Part shown: piece after piece, positions 27,185-35,729 of the stretch | How positions within the stretch are numbered: the stretch's first letter is position 1 | How the letters are laid out: each line of letters starts with the position of its first letter | NCBI GenBank assembly: GCA_902780635.1 | Contig: CACZGH010000007.1 | Coordinates: forward strand, 62,001-126,000 | Source: an uncultured Prevotellaceae bacterium | GTDB lineage: Bacteria > Bacteroidota > Bacteroidia > Bacteroidales > Bacteroidaceae | Direction of reading: 5' to 3' | DNA: 64,000 bases | The notes under the pieces: generated by a model | The model's input: the letters and a program-made list of their open reading frames with translations, nothing else | Database searches by the model: none | Told to the model about the DNA's origin: nothing | Program-made: the position numbers and the translations under genes

Positions 27185-30100
27185 TTATTTCTTTGCAGGA
27201 GCGGCCTCTACGGCATCCTCCTCCTTAATCTTGCGGCCCATGGTGAGATAGGCAGTAGGAGCAGCGATGAAGAGGGATGACAGGGTGCCGAACACCACAC
27301 CAAGAATCATAGCGAACGAGAAGCTGCGGATGCTAGCACCACCGAAGATGAAGATACACAGCAACACGATCAATGTGGACAATGAGGTGTTGACGGTACG
27401 GGCCAAGGTCTGGTTCAAAGAGTCATTGAACAGTGTCTGCAGCTCACGTTTCTTATAAAGCTTGAGGTTCTCACGCACACGGTCGAAGACCACCACCTTG
27501 TCGTTGATGGAGTAACCAATCACCGTCAGGATAGCACCGATGAACGTCTGGTCAATCTCCAGTGAGAACGGCACAATGCCCCACAACGCTGAGAAGAATC
27601 CGATGACAATCAAGGTGTCGAAGGCCAGGGCCACGATAGAGCCGATGGAGAAGGCCACATTGCGGAAACGGAGCAGGATGTAGAGGAAGATAGCGATCAA
27701 GGCAACAATCACACTGATGATGGCCTTGTTGGTCACATCGCGGGCAATGGACGGACCCACCTTTGTACTGCTGATGATGGAGCCACCCTCACGCACATCC
27801 GGGTTCTTGAAGTCAGACTCATTGGCCTGTGTCACCATGCCAGCTTTCTTCAGTGCGGTGAACAGCTTGTTTTCTGCCTCATCGTCGACAGTGGCACTGT
27901 TGGACTCAATCTTGTAGTTGGTCGACACACGGATAGTCTTGTTGTCGGTACCCAGGGCGATACAGCTCACGGTGTAGCCTTCAAACTCACCACGCAGAGC
28001 CTGTGTGACATCCTCCGGCTGGAGAGCTTTCTCAAATTTCACCACATAGTTGCGACCACCAGTGAAGTCGATACTGCGGCTCAGTCCGCGGAAAGCGAAG
28101 AAGCAGATGAAGATGAGTGCCACAATGCCCCAAATGGTGTACGACTTACGGTATGCACCCATGAAGTTGTAGTGGGTGTTCTGCATGAGGTTGCGAGAGA
28201 AGCGGGTGCTGAAGTCGAGGTTGAGCCACTTATCTTTGCTCATACGGTTCTCATAAACCAGACGTGTGAGGAACACGGCGGTAAAGAACGAACAGCAGAT
28301 ACCGATGATGAGGGTGATGGCGAAGCCCTTGACAGGACCTGTACCTATCAACGCCAGGATGACACCAGTGATGATAGAGGTGAGGTTGGAGTCGAAGATG
28401 GCCGAGAAAGCGTTGCTATAACCAGCCTGCAGTGCCTGACGCACATTCTTGCCCTTGCGCAGCTCCTCTTTTGTACGTTCATAGATCAGCACGTTGGCGT
28501 CGACAGCCATACCAAGGGTAAGCACAATACCTGCGATACCCGGCATGGTCAGTGCTGACTGGAACGATGCCATGATACCCATGGTGAAGAAGAGGTTGAT
28601 GATGAGCGCGGAGTTGGCTATCATACCTGGGATGAAGTCGTACATGCAGATCATGTAAATCATCAGCAGGATGAAGGCAACGATAAAGGAGATGATACCC
28701 TGACGGATGGACTGTGCACCAAGTGACGGACCTACGACCTCTTCCTGTACGATGCGCACGGGAGCTTTCATACGTCCTGACTTGAGGGTGTTGGCCAAGT
28801 CTTTGGTGTCCTCGACAGTGAACGAACCGCTGATCTGAGAGTTACCACCGGTGATCTCCTGATTGACATTAGGTGCGCTGTACACCAGGTTATCAAGCAC
28901 GATAGCCACGGGCTTACCGATATTTTTCTTGGTCAGGTTGGCCCACTCGCGTGCGCCATCCTCATTCATCTGCATAGTCACCACAGGACGGCCTGTGTAG
29001 TGGTCGAAGTCGTCTTTGGCATCTTCAATCACATCACCCTCCAACGGGGCACGGTTGTTGTTGCCGGTCATACGCAGACAGTAAAGCTCATAGATACGCT
29101 TGTTGTTGGGGATGCGGTCAGAGGGCTTGGCACTCCAAAGCAACTTCACGTCTACAGGCAGGATCTGGCGGGCCAAGTCGCTGTGCAGATAGACATTGAT
29201 GGCAGCAGTGTCGGCCACATTGGCCATACCCACAATGCATGATGGGTCGCCATTGACACCCAACTTGGTGAGCAATGGATGCTCTGCGGCAGCCTTCTTG
29301 GCCATATCATCGGCAGCGGCTTTCTGGTCGGCCTTCTTGACATCGAGTGTCAGCTCTTTTTTACCATCGGCAGCCTTGGCAGTGTCAGCGGCAGCCACTT
29401 CCTTGGCGGGAGCGGCCTCAGCAGCGGTAGTGTCGGCCTCAGTCTCTGTTCCTGCGAGACGGCTGTCGAGCTGCTGCAGATAGGGAGCAATCTCCTGTGC
29501 GGTATAGGTCTCCCAGAACTCCAGGTTGGCGCTACCCTGCAAAAGTTTACGCATACGCTCAGGATCTTTCACACCTGGCATTTCCACCATGATGCGTCCC
29601 TCCTGACCTTCCAGCATCTGGATGTTGGGCTGTACGACACCAAACTGGTCGATACGGTTGGTTATAACGTTCTTGGCGTCGGCCACTGTCTCCTGCACTT
29701 TTTTGCGAAGGATGCTCTCCACCTCGCTATCAGAGCTGTTGGTCTTCACTTCTGTCAACTGCTCAGTGGCAAAGACCTCAGCGAGTTTGTGACCTGGCGC
29801 ATTTTGCTTGTAATACTTGACGAACAATGAGATAAAATCATCCTGGGTGCGCTCTTCCTCTGCTCTTGCCTCTTTCATGGTCTTGACAAAAGCAGCGTCT
29901 TTCTTGAATCCAGCCAGATTCTCAACCAGGTCGGGAACGGAAACCTCAAGGATCACGTTCATACCGCCTTTAAGGTCAAGTCCGAGGCCCACCTGTGTCT
30001 CCAGACAGTTCTGATAAGAGTAGATACCCAAGTATTTGACTGAATCCTTATAGTCCTGCTGGGCGATAGGATCCTTAATCTCCGCTGCCTTCTTGTCATA

Positions 30101-30190
30101 ATAGCTGGAAGCCAAGGAGAACGACAAATAGAAGATACTTGCCAGCGTCAATAAGACCGCTGTAACAATTACGATTCCTTTGTTTTGCAT
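27185..30190 (-). CDS. secDF: Protein translocase subunit SecDF (fused)
   Basis: SecD and SecF use the proton gradient to pull proteins through the Sec channel from the periplasmic side. Here they are one 1001-residue chain. Order: first transmembrane helix (MQNKGIVIVTAVLLTLASIF), large P1 domain, five SecD helices (GIAGIVLTLGMAVDANVLIY with the conserved Asp), then the SecF half (RSIDFTGGRNYVV, VIGYSINDKVVVFDRVRENL) with six helices. A low-complexity Ala/Lys/Glu/Asp segment (about 255-310) is inserted in P1. The fused form is typical of Bacteroidetes. I choose the ATG at 30188-30190, directly before the first helix and after the promoter. Confidence 0.95.
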   Translation of the reverse strand: MQNKGIVIVTAVLLTLASIFYLSFSLASSYYDKKAAEIKDPIAQQDYKDSVKYLGIYSYQNCLETQVGLGLDLKGGMNVILEVSVPDLVENLAGFKKDAAFVKTMKEARAEEERTQDDFISLFVKYYKQNAPGHKLAEVFATEQLTEVKTNSSDSEVESILRKKVQETVADAKNVITNRIDQFGVVQPNIQMLEGQEGRIMVEMPGVKDPERMRKLLQGSANLEFWETYTAQEIAPYLQQLDSRLAGTETEADTTAAEAAPAKEVAAADTAKAADGKKELTLDVKKADQKAAADDMAKKAAAEHPLLTKLGVNGDPSCIVGMANVADTAAINVYLHSDLARQILPVDVKLLWSAKPSDRIPNNKRIYELYCLRMTGNNNRAPLEGDVIEDAKDDFDHYTGRPVVTMQMNEDGAREWANLTKKNIGKPVAIVLDNLVYSAPNVNQEITGGNSQISGSFTVEDTKDLANTLKSGRMKAPVRIVQEEVVGPSLGAQSIRQGIISFIVAFILLMIYMICMYDFIPGMIANSALIINLFFTMGIMASFQSALTMPGIAGIVLTLGMAVDANVLIYERTKEELRKGKNVRQALQAGYSNAFSAIFDSNLTSIITGVILALIGTGPVKGFAITLIIGICCSFFTAVFLTRLVYENRMSKDKWLNLDFSTRFSRNLMQNTHYNFMGAYRKSYTIWGIVALIFICFFAFRGLSRSIDFTGGRNYVVKFEKALQPEDVTQALRGEFEGYTVSCIALGTDNKTIRVSTNYKIESNSATVDDEAENKLFTALKKAGMVTQANESDFKNPDVREGGSIISSTKVGPSIARDVTNKAIISVIVALIAIFLYILLRFRNVAFSIGSIVALAFDTLIVIGFFSALWGIVPFSLEIDQTFIGAILTVIGYSINDKVVVFDRVRENLKLYKKRELQTLFNDSLNQTLARTVNTSLSTLIVLLCIFIFGGASIRSFSFAMILGVVFGTLSSLFIAAPTAYLTMGRKIKEEDAVEAAPAKK

Positions 30191-30244
30191 TTCTGTTTTT
30201 ATTGTTATTGATTGATTGTTTCGCCAATTTACGTTAATAGCGTG

Positions 30245-30276
30245 CAAAGTTAGTTATTTTTTCACATTTCGGAAAA
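30245..30276 (-). promoter_or_regulatory. Promoter of secDF
   Basis: TAACTTTG (30245-30252, minus strand) fits the -7 consensus. The -33 region about 20 bp upstream is T-rich (TTTT) without a clean TTTG. Leader length would be about 45-50 nt. Confidence 0.55.
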
Positions 30277-30366
30277 TTTATAATGCCTAAATATTCTTTT
30301 TTTAAATAATTAGTGGCATTTTTACACATTTCATGGCACAATTCTCCATCGTATGCCAAGTGACAT

Positions 30367-31293
30367 CTATCGTTTGTTGCTGCTATTGAAGAGTTTCTCC
30401 TTCTCCTCCTTCGTCAGACTGGCATAGCCATTTTTGCGTATCTTGTCGAGAATGATATCGATTTCCTCCTCCGTTGCCTTCTGACGGGCATTGTAATCCC
30501 AGTCGGGGTTGTGGGTCGTCGTGTAGTTTGACTTCTTGTTCGACCTGCGCTCCCAGTTGTTGCGTAGTTTGTCAAAAAACTGTTGTCCATTGTTTCTGCC
30601 ATAGACACCTTCCCTGTCAGGATGTTTCTGCCAGTAGCGGATGAGCAAGAAACCAAAAAGCATACCTCCCAGATGGGCGAAGTGGGCTACATTGTCGCCC
30701 GACGTTCCCATAGCGGAGAAAAGTTCGACAGCTGCATAAAATATGACAAACCACTTGGCTTTAATGGGAATGGGAAGTGGGAAAATAAAGATGCGCTCCT
30801 CGGGGAAGATCATGCCAAAAGCCAACAGGATGGCATAGATGGCCCCGGAAGCTCCCACTGTGGTCCATGCATTGAGTGAGTTGGCCATGGAAACATCCGA
30901 AAGAGCCTGTGTGAATGGTGTGAAAAATCCGATACCAGCCACCTGTCCCGACATGATGTAATACAGGGAGCAATACTGCGATATTTCCTGAATAAGTCCT
31001 GCTCCCACACCGCACAAAATGTAATAAAAAAGGAATTTTTTCGGTCCCCATACCCTCTCTACTACACAACCAAACATCCAAAGTGCAAACATGTTGAAAA
31101 AGAGATGGTCCCATCCGCCATGCATGAACATGTAAGTAATGAACTGATACAACTTGAAATCGGATGCAAGGAAAAAATGAAGACCGAACATGTCATTCAG
31201 GTCAATGCCTCTATAACTGAGTACATAATAGGCAAGGAATGCCAAAATGTTTATTATCAATAAGTTTTTGGTAATCGTCGGAATGCTTCGCAT
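30367..31293 (-). CDS. Rhomboid-family intramembrane serine protease
   Basis: Rhomboids cut transmembrane helices within the membrane. The 308-residue protein has about six transmembrane helices. The catalytic serine is S149 in VGASGAIYA, and the partner histidine is in NVAHFAHLGGMLFG (H207). The HLFFNMFALWMFG motif of the second helix is present (H63, N67). After the last helix there is a cytoplasmic tail of about 90 residues rich in Arg, Asn and Lys. All catalytic residues are present, so it should be active; the substrate is unknown. It is divergent from the HU gene. Confidence 0.88.
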   Translation of the reverse strand: MRSIPTITKNLLIINILAFLAYYVLSYRGIDLNDMFGLHFFLASDFKLYQFITYMFMHGGWDHLFFNMFALWMFGCVVERVWGPKKFLFYYILCGVGAGLIQEISQYCSLYYIMSGQVAGIGFFTPFTQALSDVSMANSLNAWTTVGASGAIYAILLAFGMIFPEERIFIFPLPIPIKAKWFVIFYAAVELFSAMGTSGDNVAHFAHLGGMLFGFLLIRYWQKHPDREGVYGRNNGQQFFDKLRNNWERRSNKKSNYTTTHNPDWDYNARQKATEEEIDIILDKIRKNGYASLTKEEKEKLFNSSNKR

Positions 31294-31324
31294 GTTGGTT
31301 GAGTATTATTTGATGAAAACGCCG

Positions 31325-31332
31325 CAAAATTA
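31325..31332 (-). promoter_or_regulatory. -7 element of the rhomboid gene
   Basis: TAATTTTG on the minus strand matches TAnnTTTG. A TTTTG about 23 bp upstream could serve as the -33 element. The leader would be about 25 nt. Confidence 0.5.
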
Positions 31333-31414
31333 CTAAAATAATCTGTTATTCCACACAAAATCAGCATCATACCTAATTTTTTTCGCATTTTTCCTCACTT
31401 TTTTTTATTTTTTG

Positions 31415-31445
31415 TTTGATTTATGAAATGATTAACCTATATTTG
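31415..31445 (+). promoter_or_regulatory. Consensus promoter of the HU gene
   Basis: TTTG (31415-31418), 19 bp, TATATTTG (31438-31445): a full match to the phylum consensus. Transcription starts near 31452, so an upstream in-frame ATG at 31416 lies inside the promoter and cannot be the start. Confidence 0.8.
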
Positions 31446-31499
31446 CCGAAAAATATTGAATTTTTCACATTTATATCATTTTATTTAATCAAAAAAATT

Positions 31500-31772
31500 A
31501 TGAACAAGACAGAATTAATCGACCAAATCGCTGCAAAAGCAGGTTTGACAAAGGCTGATTCAAAAAAGGCTTTAGACGCTACTATCGACGCCATCAAGGA
31601 AGCTCTCGTAGCTGGTGATAAGGTGGCTCTTATTGGTTTCGGCACATTCAGTGTCAACACCCGCGCTGCCCGTGAGGGTATCAACCCACGCGACAAAGTG
31701 AAGATCCAGATTCCTGAGAAGAAGATTGCAAAGTTCAAAGCTGGTGCTGACTTGGTAGATGCTTTGAAATAA
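31500..31772 (+). CDS. HU-family DNA-binding protein
   Basis: HU proteins are small dimers that bend and compact DNA. The 90-residue protein starts MNKTELIDQIAAKAGLTKAD, has the central signature GFGTFSVNTRAAREGINP and ends KIAKFKAGADLVDALK. Length is the standard HU length. It has its own promoter and terminator, so it is a single-gene unit. Confidence 0.95.
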   Translation: MNKTELIDQIAAKAGLTKADSKKALDATIDAIKEALVAGDKVALIGFGTFSVNTRAAREGINPRDKVKIQIPEKKIAKFKAGADLVDALK

Positions 31773-31791
31773 TTTGTAAACAAAATTCATT

Positions 31792-31833
31792 ATACAAAAT
31801 GCAGGCGCCCCCAGGGGTGCCTGCATTTTGTAT
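31792..31833. terminator. Bidirectional terminator between the HU gene and kduD
   Basis: A 15-bp perfect stem (31792-31806 with 31819-31833) is continued by CCCC/GGGG, with few unpaired bases at the tip. It is placed between two convergent genes and can serve both. Confidence 0.8.
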
Positions 31834-31851
31834 GAGATGGCCATTCTGGCA

Positions 31852-32649
31852 TCAGGGCTGCTTGCCGATATAAGCGAGGATACCACCGTCGACATAGAGC
31901 ACATGGCCATTGACAGCGTCGGAGGCATGTGATGCGAGGAATACAGCGGGGCCTCCCAGTTCCTCTGGTTCCAGCCAGCGTCCTGCGGGTGTCTTGGCAC
32001 AGATAAATGAGTCGAACGGATGACGGCTGCCATCCGGCTGACGCTCACGAAGTGGTGCGGTCTGTGGTGTGGCGATATAGCCCGGGCCAATGCCGTTGCA
32101 CTGGATGTTGTACTTGCCATACTCTGAGCAGATGTTGCGGGTAAGCATCTTCAAGCCACCCTTGGCAGCAGCGTATGCACTGACTGTCTCGCGGCCCAGT
32201 TCGCTCATCATCGAGCAGATATTGATGATCTTGCCCTCACGGCGCTCCATCATCTCAGGAAGGACGGCGGAGCTGACGATAAACGGTCCTACCAGGTCGA
32301 TGTCGATGACCTGTTGGAACTCTGCGCGTTTCATCTCATGCATGGGGATGCGCTTGATGATGCCTGCATTGTTGACCAAAATGTCAATCTGTCCTACCTC
32401 CTGATGGATTTTCTCCACCAGTTCTTTCACTGCCACTTCATTGGTCACGTCGCAGACGTAGCCTTTCACATTCTCAATGCCAGCCTCTTTGTAATTGTTG
32501 AGACCACGCTCCAAAGCGGCTTCGTTGATGTCGTTGAAGATGATGTTCTTCACTCCGGCTGCCACAAATGCCTTGGCAATATTAAAGCCGATACCATAGG
32601 AAGCGCCTGTGATCCAGGCATTCTTTCCCTCTAATGAAAAGATGTTCAT
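31852..32649 (-). CDS. kduD: 2-dehydro-3-deoxy-D-gluconate 5-dehydrogenase
   Basis: KduD is an NAD(P)-dependent short-chain dehydrogenase that converts 2,5-diketo-3-deoxygluconate to 2-keto-3-deoxygluconate in pectin-uronate breakdown. The 265-residue protein has TGASYGIG (cofactor binding), NNAG (93-96), the catalytic serine S146 in NICSMMSELG, and Y159 and K163 in YAAAK. The family alone could also be gluconate 5-dehydrogenase. The neighbour kduI, the preceding step, makes KduD much more likely. A four-helix-bundle gene with repeats lies between the two. Confidence 0.85.
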   Translation of the reverse strand: MNIFSLEGKNAWITGASYGIGFNIAKAFVAAGVKNIIFNDINEAALERGLNNYKEAGIENVKGYVCDVTNEVAVKELVEKIHQEVGQIDILVNNAGIIKRIPMHEMKRAEFQQVIDIDLVGPFIVSSAVLPEMMERREGKIINICSMMSELGRETVSAYAAAKGGLKMLTRNICSEYGKYNIQCNGIGPGYIATPQTAPLRERQPDGSRHPFDSFICAKTPAGRWLEPEELGGPAVFLASHASDAVNGHVLYVDGGILAYIGKQP

Positions 32650-32664
32650 TGTTTTACTTTTTTG

Positions 32665-32700
32665 AGGAGTTCAGGAGTTGAGGAGTTGAGGAGTTCAGAC
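32665..32700. repeat. GAACTCCT-type inverted repeat, left end
   Basis: Four units of AGGAGTT(C/G)(A/G)-type sequence, period about 10 nt, ending GTTCAGAC. It is the reverse complement of 33145-33180 with one mismatch. Confidence 0.85.
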
Positions 32701-32741
32701 AATACTTTTTTTAGAGACAGTCGGTCTGATACATCAACATT

Positions 32742-33119
32742 TCAATCCTGAATTCCGTTATGATTAATAATACCTTTGCTATATGATGTTAACAATCTGC
32801 TTATTTCTTCTAAGCTATAAAATAGATTTTTGTATAGAGAGTCTTCTACATAGCCTAAGTCACGAGATAGAATTATGTAGTTTCGGCATTCAGCCAAACT
32901 ACCTTCAGAGATATTCAAGAATCGGAGTTTATCTGATTTACTAAGTTTTTTATAACCCTCAGCGATATTTGCCTCCACAGAGACAGCGGCACGACGAAAT
33001 TGTGACACCAATCCATACATTTCATTAGCTGGAAATTGTCTGGTCAATCGATATACCATCAGAGTGAAAGCATGTGCTTTCTGCCAAACTACCAACTGTT
33101 CAAATGAATATGAAGGCAT
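32742..33119 (-). CDS. Four-helix-bundle protein (S23/IVP family)
   Basis: The family was first seen as proteins encoded within intervening sequences of 23S rRNA genes; related proteins (Avd) accompany diversity-generating retroelements. The 125-residue protein is all helical and has the family pattern FEQLVVWQKAHAFTLMVYRL, FPANEMYGLVSQFRRAAVSV, NIAEGYKKLSKSDKLRFLNI and SLAECRNYIILSRDLGYVED. No rRNA or reverse transcriptase is adjacent. It reads in the same direction as the kdu genes and lies within a pair of 36-bp inverted repeats. The biochemical function is unknown; the Avd member binds nucleic acid and reverse transcriptase. Confidence 0.85.
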   Translation of the reverse strand: MPSYSFEQLVVWQKAHAFTLMVYRLTRQFPANEMYGLVSQFRRAAVSVEANIAEGYKKLSKSDKLRFLNISEGSLAECRNYIILSRDLGYVEDSLYKNLFYSLEEISRLLTSYSKGIINHNGIQD

Positions 33120-33144
33120 AACGACAATCTACATGAAAGGTAAT

Positions 33145-33180
33145 GTCTGAACTCCTAAACTCCTCAACTCCTGAACTCCT
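33145..33180. repeat. GAACTCCT-type inverted repeat, right end
   Basis: GTCTGAACTCCT followed by AAACTCCT, CAACTCCT and GAACTCCT units. It matches the left end in inverse orientation at 35 of 36 positions, and its inner flank TAAT is shared with the copy at 27067. Confidence 0.85.
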
Positions 33181-33187
33181 ATAATAA

Positions 33188-34030
33188 CTACTTCAGATCG
33201 GTAATGAGCGAGAAGTCTTGGTCGCCATAGTCGAGGTTCTCGCCTCCCATACCCCAGATGAAGGTATAGTTGTGAGTGGCGGCAGCACTGTGGATGCTCC
33301 ACTCGGGAGAGAGTACAGCCTGGTCTCCCTTCATCCAGATGTGGCGTGTCTCGTTCACCTCGCCCATGAAATGGCAGACAGCTTGCTCCTCGGGCACCTC
33401 AAAGTAGAAATAGGCTTCCATACGACGGCTGTGTACATGCGCCGGCATCGTGTTCCATACGCTTCCTGGAGCCAGCTCGGTCATACCCATCTGCAGCTGA
33501 CAGGTGGGAAGCACCTGATTGACCAACATTTTGTTGATGTCGCGCTCATTGCTCATCTCCAGACTACCCATGTGTGCCACCACGGCGTCGGCCTTGGTCA
33601 CTTTTTTACAGGGATACTCCTTGTGGGCGGTAGTACTGTTAAAATAGAACTTTGCCGGTGCGGCAGCGTCTTTGGAGCAGAACATGACGTCACGGTCGCC
33701 ACGACCTATATAAAGGGCCTCTTTATAGCCCAACTCGAAGGTTTCCTCACCCATTTTCACACAGCCGGCGCCACCTACATTGAAGATGCCTACCTCACGG
33801 CGAGTGGTGAAGAAGGGTGCACGTAAGGGGTCAATAGCCTCCAGCTTGAGGCACTCATTCACAGGCATGGCACCGCCAACCACCATACGGTCGTACATGG
33901 AGTACACCATATTGACTTCGTCAGCCGCAAATACCTTCTCGATAAGGAAATCACGGCGGATGCGGGTGGTGTCATAGTTTTTTGCGTCCTCCGGATGGGC
34001 CGCATAACGAATTTCATAATTTGTCTTCAT
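33188..34030 (-). CDS. kduI: 5-dehydro-4-deoxy-D-glucuronate isomerase
   Basis: KduI isomerises 5-keto-4-deoxyuronate, the product of unsaturated galacturonide breakdown, to 2,5-diketo-3-deoxygluconate, the substrate of KduD. The 280-residue protein has the cupin fold and all zinc ligands: H198, H200 and E205 in PAHVHSRRMEAYFYFE and H247 in SPEWSIHSAA. It also has YIGRGDRDVMF. Length is normal. It is upstream of kduD on the same strand. Confidence 0.95.
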   Translation of the reverse strand: MKTNYEIRYAAHPEDAKNYDTTRIRRDFLIEKVFAADEVNMVYSMYDRMVVGGAMPVNECLKLEAIDPLRAPFFTTRREVGIFNVGGAGCVKMGEETFELGYKEALYIGRGDRDVMFCSKDAAAPAKFYFNSTTAHKEYPCKKVTKADAVVAHMGSLEMSNERDINKMLVNQVLPTCQLQMGMTELAPGSVWNTMPAHVHSRRMEAYFYFEVPEEQAVCHFMGEVNETRHIWMKGDQAVLSPEWSIHSAAATHNYTFIWGMGGENLDYGDQDFSLITDLK

Positions 34031-34069
34031 GATGTGAATTTTAGTTTGATTAGTTTGTCAAAGTTGTTG

Positions 34070-34077
34070 CAAAATTA
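34070..34077 (-). promoter_or_regulatory. Possible -7 element of kduI
   Basis: TAATTTTG on the minus strand fits TAnnTTTG and lies 39 bp before the ATG, but no -33 element is found at the right distance. Confidence 0.35.
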
Positions 34078-34140
34078 CAAAAAAGAATCCAACTATGTTT
34101 TTATAATTGACGATATTTGCTGTTGGAATACTTAAAAAAA

Positions 34141-34174
34141 CAAAAAACGAGCGCTTGCGACGCAAGCTCTCGTC
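34141..34174 (-). terminator. Terminator of tRNA-Gln
   Basis: A 12-bp stem with one mismatch, ACGAG-GCTTGC with GCAAGC-CTCGT (34147-34173), is followed by TTTTTT on the minus strand, 8 bp after the tRNA 3' end. Confidence 0.85.
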
Positions 34175-34181
34175 AAAAAAG

Positions 34182-34252
34182 TTGGACGACTCGGATTCGA
34201 ACCGGGAATGACAGAACCAAAACCTGTAGTGTTACCATTACACCATCGTCCA
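34182..34252 (-). tRNA. tRNA-Gln(TTG)
   Basis: On the minus strand the sequence folds as a cloverleaf. The acceptor stem is TGGACGA/TCGTCCA, the D arm is GTG-TAATGGTAA-CAC, and the anticodon stem ACAGG/TCTGT carries the loop TTTTGGT with anticodon TTG, reading CAA. The T arm is CCGGG-TTCGAAT-CCGAG with mismatch at its end. Discriminator A; CCA is not encoded. Confidence 0.9.
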
Positions 34253-34262
34253 ATCGTGGGTG

Positions 34263-34294
34263 CAAAGGTAGTGGTTTTTTAGGCCACTACCAAA
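34263..34294 (-). promoter_or_regulatory. Consensus promoter of tRNA-Gln with an internal inverted repeat
   Basis: TTTG (34291-34294), 20 bp, TACCTTTG (34263-34270) on the minus strand. The spacer carries GGTAGTGG (34267-34274) and its complement CCACTACC (34284-34291), which overlap both promoter boxes. The same palindrome follows the tyrS stop by about 20 bp and could weakly terminate tyrS. Confidence 0.75.
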
Positions 34295-34312
34295 TTTTTT
34301 CATGCGTTTTTT

Positions 34313-35614
34313 CTATTTTACTGTGATAAGAAAATAATTCTTCTTGCCACGCTGCACCAAGAGGTATTTGCCATCGAGCAAATCGCTCTCAGAGATATTC
34401 TTGTCAAAAGCAGTGAGTTTCTCTTTATTGAGAGATACTCCGCCACCCTGCACCATCTTGCGCATCTCACCACGGCTGGGGAAGACAGGCACTGCCTCAC
34501 TGGTGAGCAACTCCACAGCCGGTTTGCCCAGTTCTGTCTTGTCGATGGTGAAATGGGGCACTCCTGCAAAGACATCCAGCAGGGTCTGCTCATCCAGTTT
34601 CAGCAGACTCTCTTTGGTTGACTTTCCAAACAAGATGTTGGAGGCCTCGATGGCCATCTCATAGTCCTCACGCGAGTGGACCATCACCGTCACCTCTTCA
34701 GCCAAACGGCGCTGGAGGATGCGGCGACCGGGATCCTGGCGATGCTCCTCCACCAAGGCATCAATCTCCTCTTTCTCCAGACTGGTGAAGATCTTGATAT
34801 AGCGCTCAGCGTCGTCATCACTCACATTGAGCCAGAACTGGTAGAATGCATAGGGAGTGGTGCGGTTGCGGTCGAGCCACACATTGCCACTCTCAGTCTT
34901 GCCAAACTTCTTGCCATCGGCCTTGGTGATCAATGGGCATGTGAGGGCGTAAGCTTCGGCTTCCTGACCTAAGGTGCGGCGTATCAGCTCTGTGCCAGTG
35001 GTCATATTGCCCCACTGGTCATTGCCGCCCAATTGGAGTTTGCAGCCCATCGTCTTGTAAAGATGGAGGAAGTCATAGCCCTGCAGCAGTTGATAAGTGA
35101 ACTCGGTGAAAGAGAGACCGTCGCGTGCTGTGCCGTTGAGGCGCTGCTGCACGCTGTCCTTGGCCATCATATAGTTGACAGTAATGTGCTTACCCACCTC
35201 ACGTGCAAAGTCGAGGAAGGTGAAATCTTTCATCCAGTCGTAGTTGTTCACCATCTCAGCCTTATTAGGCTCTGTGCCATTGAAGTCAAGAAACTTGGCC
35301 ACCTGCTTCTTGATACACTCCTGATTGTGATACAGTGTGTCAGAGTCAAGGAGGTTGCGCTCCTGGCTCTTGCCGGAGGGGTCACCAATCATACCGGTAG
35401 CTCCACCCACCAGGATGATGGGTCGATGACCACAGCGCTGCAAGTGGCGCAGCATCATAATGCCGCAAAGATGCCCGATATGCAGACTGTCGGCGGTGGG
35501 GTCGGTGCCCAGATAGGCTGTCACCATCTCCTTATTCAAGAGTTCCTCGGTACCCGGCATGATCTGTGCCAGCATACCACGCCACTTCAATTCTTCTACA
35601 AAATTCTTAGTCAT
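34313..35614 (-). CDS. tyrS: Tyrosyl-tRNA synthetase
   Basis: This class I synthetase joins tyrosine to tRNA-Tyr. The 433-residue protein has HIGH as HIGH in [11 protein letters not shown], the KMSKS-like loop KFGKT in [17 protein letters not shown], the tyrosine-binding region ([20 protein letters not shown]) and a C-terminal S4-like domain (about 365-430). Length is normal. It is the last gene of the metK-to-tyrS row, with a dispersed repeat between it and yidD. Confidence 0.95.
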   Translation of the reverse strand: MTKNFVEELKWRGMLAQIMPGTEELLNKEMVTAYLGTDPTADSLHIGHLCGIMMLRHLQRCGHRPIILVGGATGMIGDPSGKSQERNLLDSDTLYHNQECIKKQVAKFLDFNGTEPNKAEMVNNYDWMKDFTFLDFAREVGKHITVNYMMAKDSVQQRLNGTARDGLSFTEFTYQLLQGYDFLHLYKTMGCKLQLGGNDQWGNMTTGTELIRRTLGQEAEAYALTCPLITKADGKKFGKTESGNVWLDRNRTTPYAFYQFWLNVSDDDAERYIKIFTSLEKEEIDALVEEHRQDPGRRILQRRLAEEVTVMVHSREDYEMAIEASNILFGKSTKESLLKLDEQTLLDVFAGVPHFTIDKTELGKPAVELLTSEAVPVFPSRGEMRKMVQGGGVSLNKEKLTAFDKNISESDLLDGKYLLVQRGKKNYFLITVK

Positions 35615-35628
35615 ATATATAGTTTTTT

Positions 35629-35720
35629 AGTTGACAAGTAAACGAGTTGACAAGTTATTTGAACTGTAAGCCCCGCTTGCGCTTCTACCTCCCCTCCTTT
35701 GGAGGGGTCAGGGGGAGGTG
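35629..35720 (-). repeat. CCCCTCC/TTGTCAAC dispersed element, copy A
   Basis: On the minus strand it reads CCTCCCCCTGACCCCTCC-AAA-GGAGGGGAGG, then GAAGCGCAAGCGGGG, and ends with ACTTGTCAACTCG units. It matches copy B (44268-44361) closely over about 90 bp in the other orientation. It occupies most of the yidD-tyrS gap and contains a strong hairpin. The function is unknown. Confidence 0.85.
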
Positions 35721-35729
35721 TTGGGTGTC

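Larger units (their letters stand above)
32665..33180 (-). mobile_element. Candidate mobile cassette: four-helix-bundle gene between 36-bp inverted repeats
   Basis: The ends are inverted repeats of 36 bp (32665-32700 and 33145-33180) that match at 35 of 36 positions. Inside lies one gene of the S23/IVP four-helix-bundle family. Related repeats occur elsewhere in the window without this gene. The unit lies between kduI and kduD, genes that often adjoin. I see no transposase, so mobility would have to be supplied in trans. This is an inference from structure; a target-site duplication is not obvious. Confidence 0.5.

Noticed and set aside
32742-33119. Avd of a diversity-generating retroelement
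   Set aside because: No reverse transcriptase, template repeat or variable gene is nearby; only the protein fold is shared.
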